Below are positions 60,193-64,000 of a stretch of DNA of 64,000 nucleotides, piece after piece. The position numbers and the translations under genes were made by a program. The DNA comes from an uncultured Chloroflexota bacterium (GTDB lineage: Bacteria; Chloroflexota; Anaerolineae; Caldilineales; Caldilineaceae): positions 10,656 through 74,655 of the forward strand of contig CAIOHJ010000299.1 in the NCBI GenBank assembly GCA_903858085.1. The letters run 5' to 3'. The number at the start of each line of letters is the position of its first letter. The stretch's first letter is position 1. The notes beneath the pieces are model-generated. The model was given only the letters and a program-made list of their open reading frames with translations. It was not told where the DNA came from and made no database searches.

Positions 60193-61125
60193 CTAGTACC
60201 CGGCAGCCCGCCGCTGTGCACGGCCCCAGGCTTTGATCAGGTACATGCTCACAAGATAGATCATGATGTACAGCAAAATGGCATAGGGCAACCCGCCGGC
60301 GAGCCGCTGGAACTGGATGCTGGTCCGATAGGCGGTCAGCTGGTAGGTCATCAGCGTGTTGCCAGGCCCGCCTTCGGTCATCGCAAAGATGATGTCGAAC
60401 ATCTTCAGCGAATCCATAAAGCGAAACACCACAATAATCAGGATGAAAGGGCTCAACATCGGCAAGGTCAGGTTGCGAAATGTGAACCAGAAGGAAGCCC
60501 CATCTACCCGCGCCGCCTCAAAAGGTGCGTTGGGAAAAGAACGCAGCCCAGCCAGAATCATCAGCGCAGCGAAGGGTGTAAACATCCAGATGTCCACCAG
60601 CGCCACCGAAAAGAGTGCAGTCTCGGGTACCGCTGCCCATTCCAGCGACGGCAGCCCGACCCGGTTCAAGATCGGGTTGAGGATTCCGACGCTCGGCTGC
60701 ATCATCATTTTCCAGACCAGGGTGCCGATGACCGGTGCGATGATCATGGGGAAGATCAAAAGCGGGGTAAAAATTTTGGCAATCCGGCTCTCTCGATTGA
60801 GCAGCATGGCCACCAGCAACCCCAGCCCCAGCTCGATGGCTGTCGAAACCACGGCATAGGCCAGCGTGATGTAGGTCGAATACAAAAAATCCCCATCTGT
60901 CACCATGCGCGCATAGTTGCGCAGCCCGACAAAATTGAACTGGCTGTCCGGCACCTTGAAATTGAAGGCGGTGAAGGAGTAATAGACCCCCAACAAAAAA
61001 GGGTATAAAATGCCGATGAGCAGCAGCAGGGCGGGCAACAGAATCAGATAAGGGCGAGCACGGACCAACCACGGGAAGTGCATCTCTTCTCGCTGGGCCG
61101 ACGCGCGAAGGGCTTGTTTGCTCAT
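60193..61125 (-). CDS. ABC transporter permease, MalF-like
   Basis: 310 residues, six membrane helices after a basic cytosolic N-terminus of about 25 residues. EAA loop: SFPNAPFEAARVDGASFWFTFRNLTLPMLSPF (about 207-238). It forms the translocation pore with the MalG-like subunit. The gene follows the binding-protein gene after a 116-bp spacer holding a strong hairpin. Confidence 0.92.
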   Translation of the reverse strand: MSKQALRASAQREEMHFPWLVRARPYLILLPALLLLIGILYPFLLGVYYSFTAFNFKVPDSQFNFVGLRNYARMVTDGDFLYSTYITLAYAVVSTAIELGLGLLVAMLLNRESRIAKIFTPLLIFPMIIAPVIGTLVWKMMMQPSVGILNPILNRVGLPSLEWAAVPETALFSVALVDIWMFTPFAALMILAGLRSFPNAPFEAARVDGASFWFTFRNLTLPMLSPFILIIVVFRFMDSLKMFDIIFAMTEGGPGNTLMTYQLTAYRTSIQFQRLAGGLPYAILLYIMIYLVSMYLIKAWGRAQRRAAGY

Positions 61126-61188
61126 GGTATCGTTCTACTTCTCCTGCCTGAGACAAGCGGCGCAGCACACCGCAAAACCGTTGTTCCA

Positions 61189-61234
61189 GGCTGGAGGGGG
61201 GGCGGCCCGGGAATGAACTGCCCCCCCCCCAGCC
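61189..61234 (-). promoter_or_regulatory. Intercistronic G/C-tract hairpin after the binding-protein gene
   Basis: GGCTGG-A-GGGGGGGC (61189-61203) pairs with GC-rich (C)10-AGCC (61220-61234) around a 16-nt loop, with no T run. Such hairpins between binding protein and permease genes usually protect the 5' mRNA and lower downstream expression, as in malE-malF. Confidence 0.6.
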
Positions 61235-61241
61235 AGGCTCA

Positions 61242-62684
<1,443 letters not shown>

Positions 62685-62877
62685 CCTGTTTCTCCAGTGG
62701 AAATTTTGTGTAGCCAATTTTCAGATCCATTCAGATGTCGGCCGCTTTCAGCAGCTCCAGTTGTTCTGACACTCGAATCCAGTATCACCTCCTTCTCCCC
62801 ATCTTCGACAGACTGTACACAGAGGTGCCGTGCCAGCGTTTGCAGCATCGCACCCCCACAGGCAACAAGCCCGCCGC

Positions 62878-63696
62878 TCACTCGATCAGGGCGGCCAGCT
62901 CGTTCAACTGCTCGATCGCAAAGGTCGGGGGCGTGGCCATCTGGGCGACATCCGCCCGGGTGCTCACCCCGCTCAACGCCACTGCTGTCAACATGCCCGC
63001 GTTCTGCCCCATCGCAATGTCGGTCTCCAGACGGTCGCCGACCATCATGCACCATTCTGCAGGCAACCCCAGCCGCTCCAGCGCCACCTGCATGGTCAGG
63101 GTCGACGGCTTGCCCGCCAGCAACTGCAGGCGACGCCCGGTCATCGTCTCCAGGGCCGCAATCGTCCCCCCCGCATCGGGGATGGCTCCGCCCGGCATCG
63201 GGCAGCTCTTGTCTGCATTGGTGGCACAAAAAAAGGCTCCCCGCATCAACGCCTGATAGGCAGTGTTGAGCTTGCGGTAGTCAAGGGTGCGGTCAAAGGC
63301 CACCACCACCCCATCGATCTCCTCCACCTTCAGCACCTCTTTGGGGTCCTGATCTTCCAGTTCACCCAGCACCGTCAACCCGTGCCCGCGCAGCTCCTCC
63401 CGCAATGGCTCCTCACCGATCACATAGTAGCGCAAAGCGGGCTGGTATCTGGCCAGATGATGGCCCAACACAAAGCCCGAGGTGATCACATCCTCCGGCG
63501 GGGTCGGAATCCCCAGCCGAGTCAGCTTGGCTGCATAGCGGGTGCGCGGCTCCAAAGGCTTGTTGCTCACAAAAAGCACCCGTTTGCCACGCTGCCGCAG
63601 CGCAGCAATTCCCTCGACGCTGCCGGGCAACGCCGCATCCCCCAGATAGACCGTGCCGTCCAGATCAAAAACAAAACCGTCGCAGCGCACACCCAT
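62878..63696 (-). CDS. HAD-superfamily IIA phosphatase, NagD/p-nitrophenylphosphatase-like
   Basis: 272 residues from ATG 63696 (the frame extends to 63792). HAD motif I FVFDLDGTVYLGD (two catalytic Asp), motif II VLFVSNKPLEPRT, the C2 cap (about 80-190) and motifs III/IV LLAGKPSTLTMQVALERLGLPAEWCMMVGDRLETDIAMGQNAGM. Relatives dephosphorylate phosphoglycolate, glycerol phosphates, PLP or UMP. It is the first gene after the strong promoter at 63814-63842 and precedes the transporter genes after a 193-bp gap, so it may relieve accumulation of toxic polyol phosphates. Confidence 0.9.
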   Translation of the reverse strand: MGVRCDGFVFDLDGTVYLGDAALPGSVEGIAALRQRGKRVLFVSNKPLEPRTRYAAKLTRLGIPTPPEDVITSGFVLGHHLARYQPALRYYVIGEEPLREELRGHGLTVLGELEDQDPKEVLKVEEIDGVVVAFDRTLDYRKLNTAYQALMRGAFFCATNADKSCPMPGGAIPDAGGTIAALETMTGRRLQLLAGKPSTLTMQVALERLGLPAEWCMMVGDRLETDIAMGQNAGMLTAVALSGVSTRADVAQMATPPTFAIEQLNELAALIE

Positions 63697-63778
63697 GTTG
63701 ATCAAGCTTTCTGTCCGCACATTTTGCCCAATGCAACCTGTGCGGTCGCGCAGTTGAAGTTCAGGTCTCTTTGTGGGA

Positions 63779-63842
63779 GCAAGAAAATTCAAATGTTGAA
63801 AATTCTTGCACCAAAGATATCATACCCGCCCTCCTTTGTCAA
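63779..63842 (-). promoter_or_regulatory. Operon promoter with 31-bp palindromic operator
   Basis: On the minus strand TTGACA (63842-63837), 17 bp, TATCTT (63819-63814). Directly at the predicted start site, 63779-63809 is an imperfect palindrome: GCAAGAAAATTCAA, ATG centre, TTGAAAATTCTTGC (12 of 14 positions symmetric). It should be the operator for the carbohydrate operon, probably bound by the product of the divergent gene at 63941. Confidence 0.75.
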
Positions 63843-63940
63843 GCGTGCAGGAGACTCAACAGCAATTCCAAATGAGGAAATGCTAGTGACAAGGGCGCAA
63901 AAATCTGTTACTGTAGGTCATCGAATTCAAGGAGCGAACG

Positions 63941-64000
63941 ATGACCAAACAGATAAAAATGGGCCGGATCATTGAGCGATTGCGTGCGTCATGGCTGACG
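63941..64000 (+). CDS. Start of a divergent gene, possibly the operon regulator (truncated)
   Basis: ATG 63941 follows AAGGAG (63929-63934) at ideal distance. Only MTKQIKMGRIIERLRASWLT is visible before the window ends. The basic, helical start would suit the first helix of a DeoR-, GntR- or WYL-type regulator, but 20 residues cannot prove it. Divergent position next to the palindrome supports a regulator. Confidence 0.5.
   Translation, partial: MTKQIKMGRIIERLRASWLT

Overview
The window is high-GC bacterial DNA that most resembles a member of the Chloroflexota (Caldilinea/Anaerolineae-like). This is inferred from gene families, not from a marker phylogeny. Supporting signs are an ArsA ATPase with an HSP20-like tail, DUF4012 and DUF2723 envelope proteins, a T-box leader, a GAAC-N4-GTTC SOS box, and many lipoproteins with Ala/Pro-rich linkers. 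Promoters are mostly sigma70-like, often TTGNNN-17-TATACT. Genes are tightly packed, with many 4-8 bp start/stop overlaps.

Region by region. 1-2.9 kb: a truncated tyrosine recombinase and a probably acquired cassette (atypical SDR, TetR regulator, remnant of a ferredoxin-type gene) with a palindromic operator, closed by a strong terminator. 2.9-7.7 kb: K+-dependent membrane pyrophosphatase, cysteine desulfurase, and an orphan MalK/UgpC-type ATPase. 7.8-13.8 kb (minus): a five-gene envelope operon (sortase-like lipoprotein lacking the catalytic Cys, GT2-sugar transferase fusion, DUF11-like protein, DUF2723 and DUF4012 proteins). 14-16 kb: a selenium cluster with tRNA-Sec(UCA), two unknown genes and a selD whose active-site residue is an in-frame UGA (selenocysteine). 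16-29.9 kb: cupredoxin lipoprotein, uvrA with a LexA-type box, an alpha/beta-hydrolase fused to two META domains, TauE permease, glycosyltransferase, ArsA-HSP20 ATPase, methyltransferase, TruD and a LON-domain protein. 30-36 kb: tRNA-Val, a threonine T-box, an M20 peptidase, thrS, then infC (AUC start), rpmI, rplT and a TrmH-family methyltransferase. 36-48.8 kb: surface and housekeeping genes (SH3-PA14 protein, hisH, DUF402-like protein, nitrilase-like protein without its Cys, lspA, RluD-type synthase, zincin), a probable ~200-nt structured RNA, a heterodimeric ABC exporter and a VTT-domain membrane protein.

48.8-63.7 kb (minus): one long carbohydrate operon. In transcription order it holds a HAD phosphatase, a substrate-binding lipoprotein, two permeases, two different ATPases, FGGY kinase, 2-hydroxyacid dehydrogenase, FGGY kinase, SDR, FGGY kinase, glycerol-1-phosphate-dehydrogenase-like enzyme and RpiB. 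A strong promoter with a 31-bp palindrome at its start site lies upstream, and a divergent gene runs off the right edge. The set looks like import and catabolism of a polyol, or of several related polyols or sugar acids. The three non-identical kinases in one transcript are the most unusual metabolic feature of the window; the substrate cannot be read from sequence.

Coordinates of starts were chosen by Shine-Dalgarno spacing and family length. All family assignments come from reading motifs by eye; no database search was possible.
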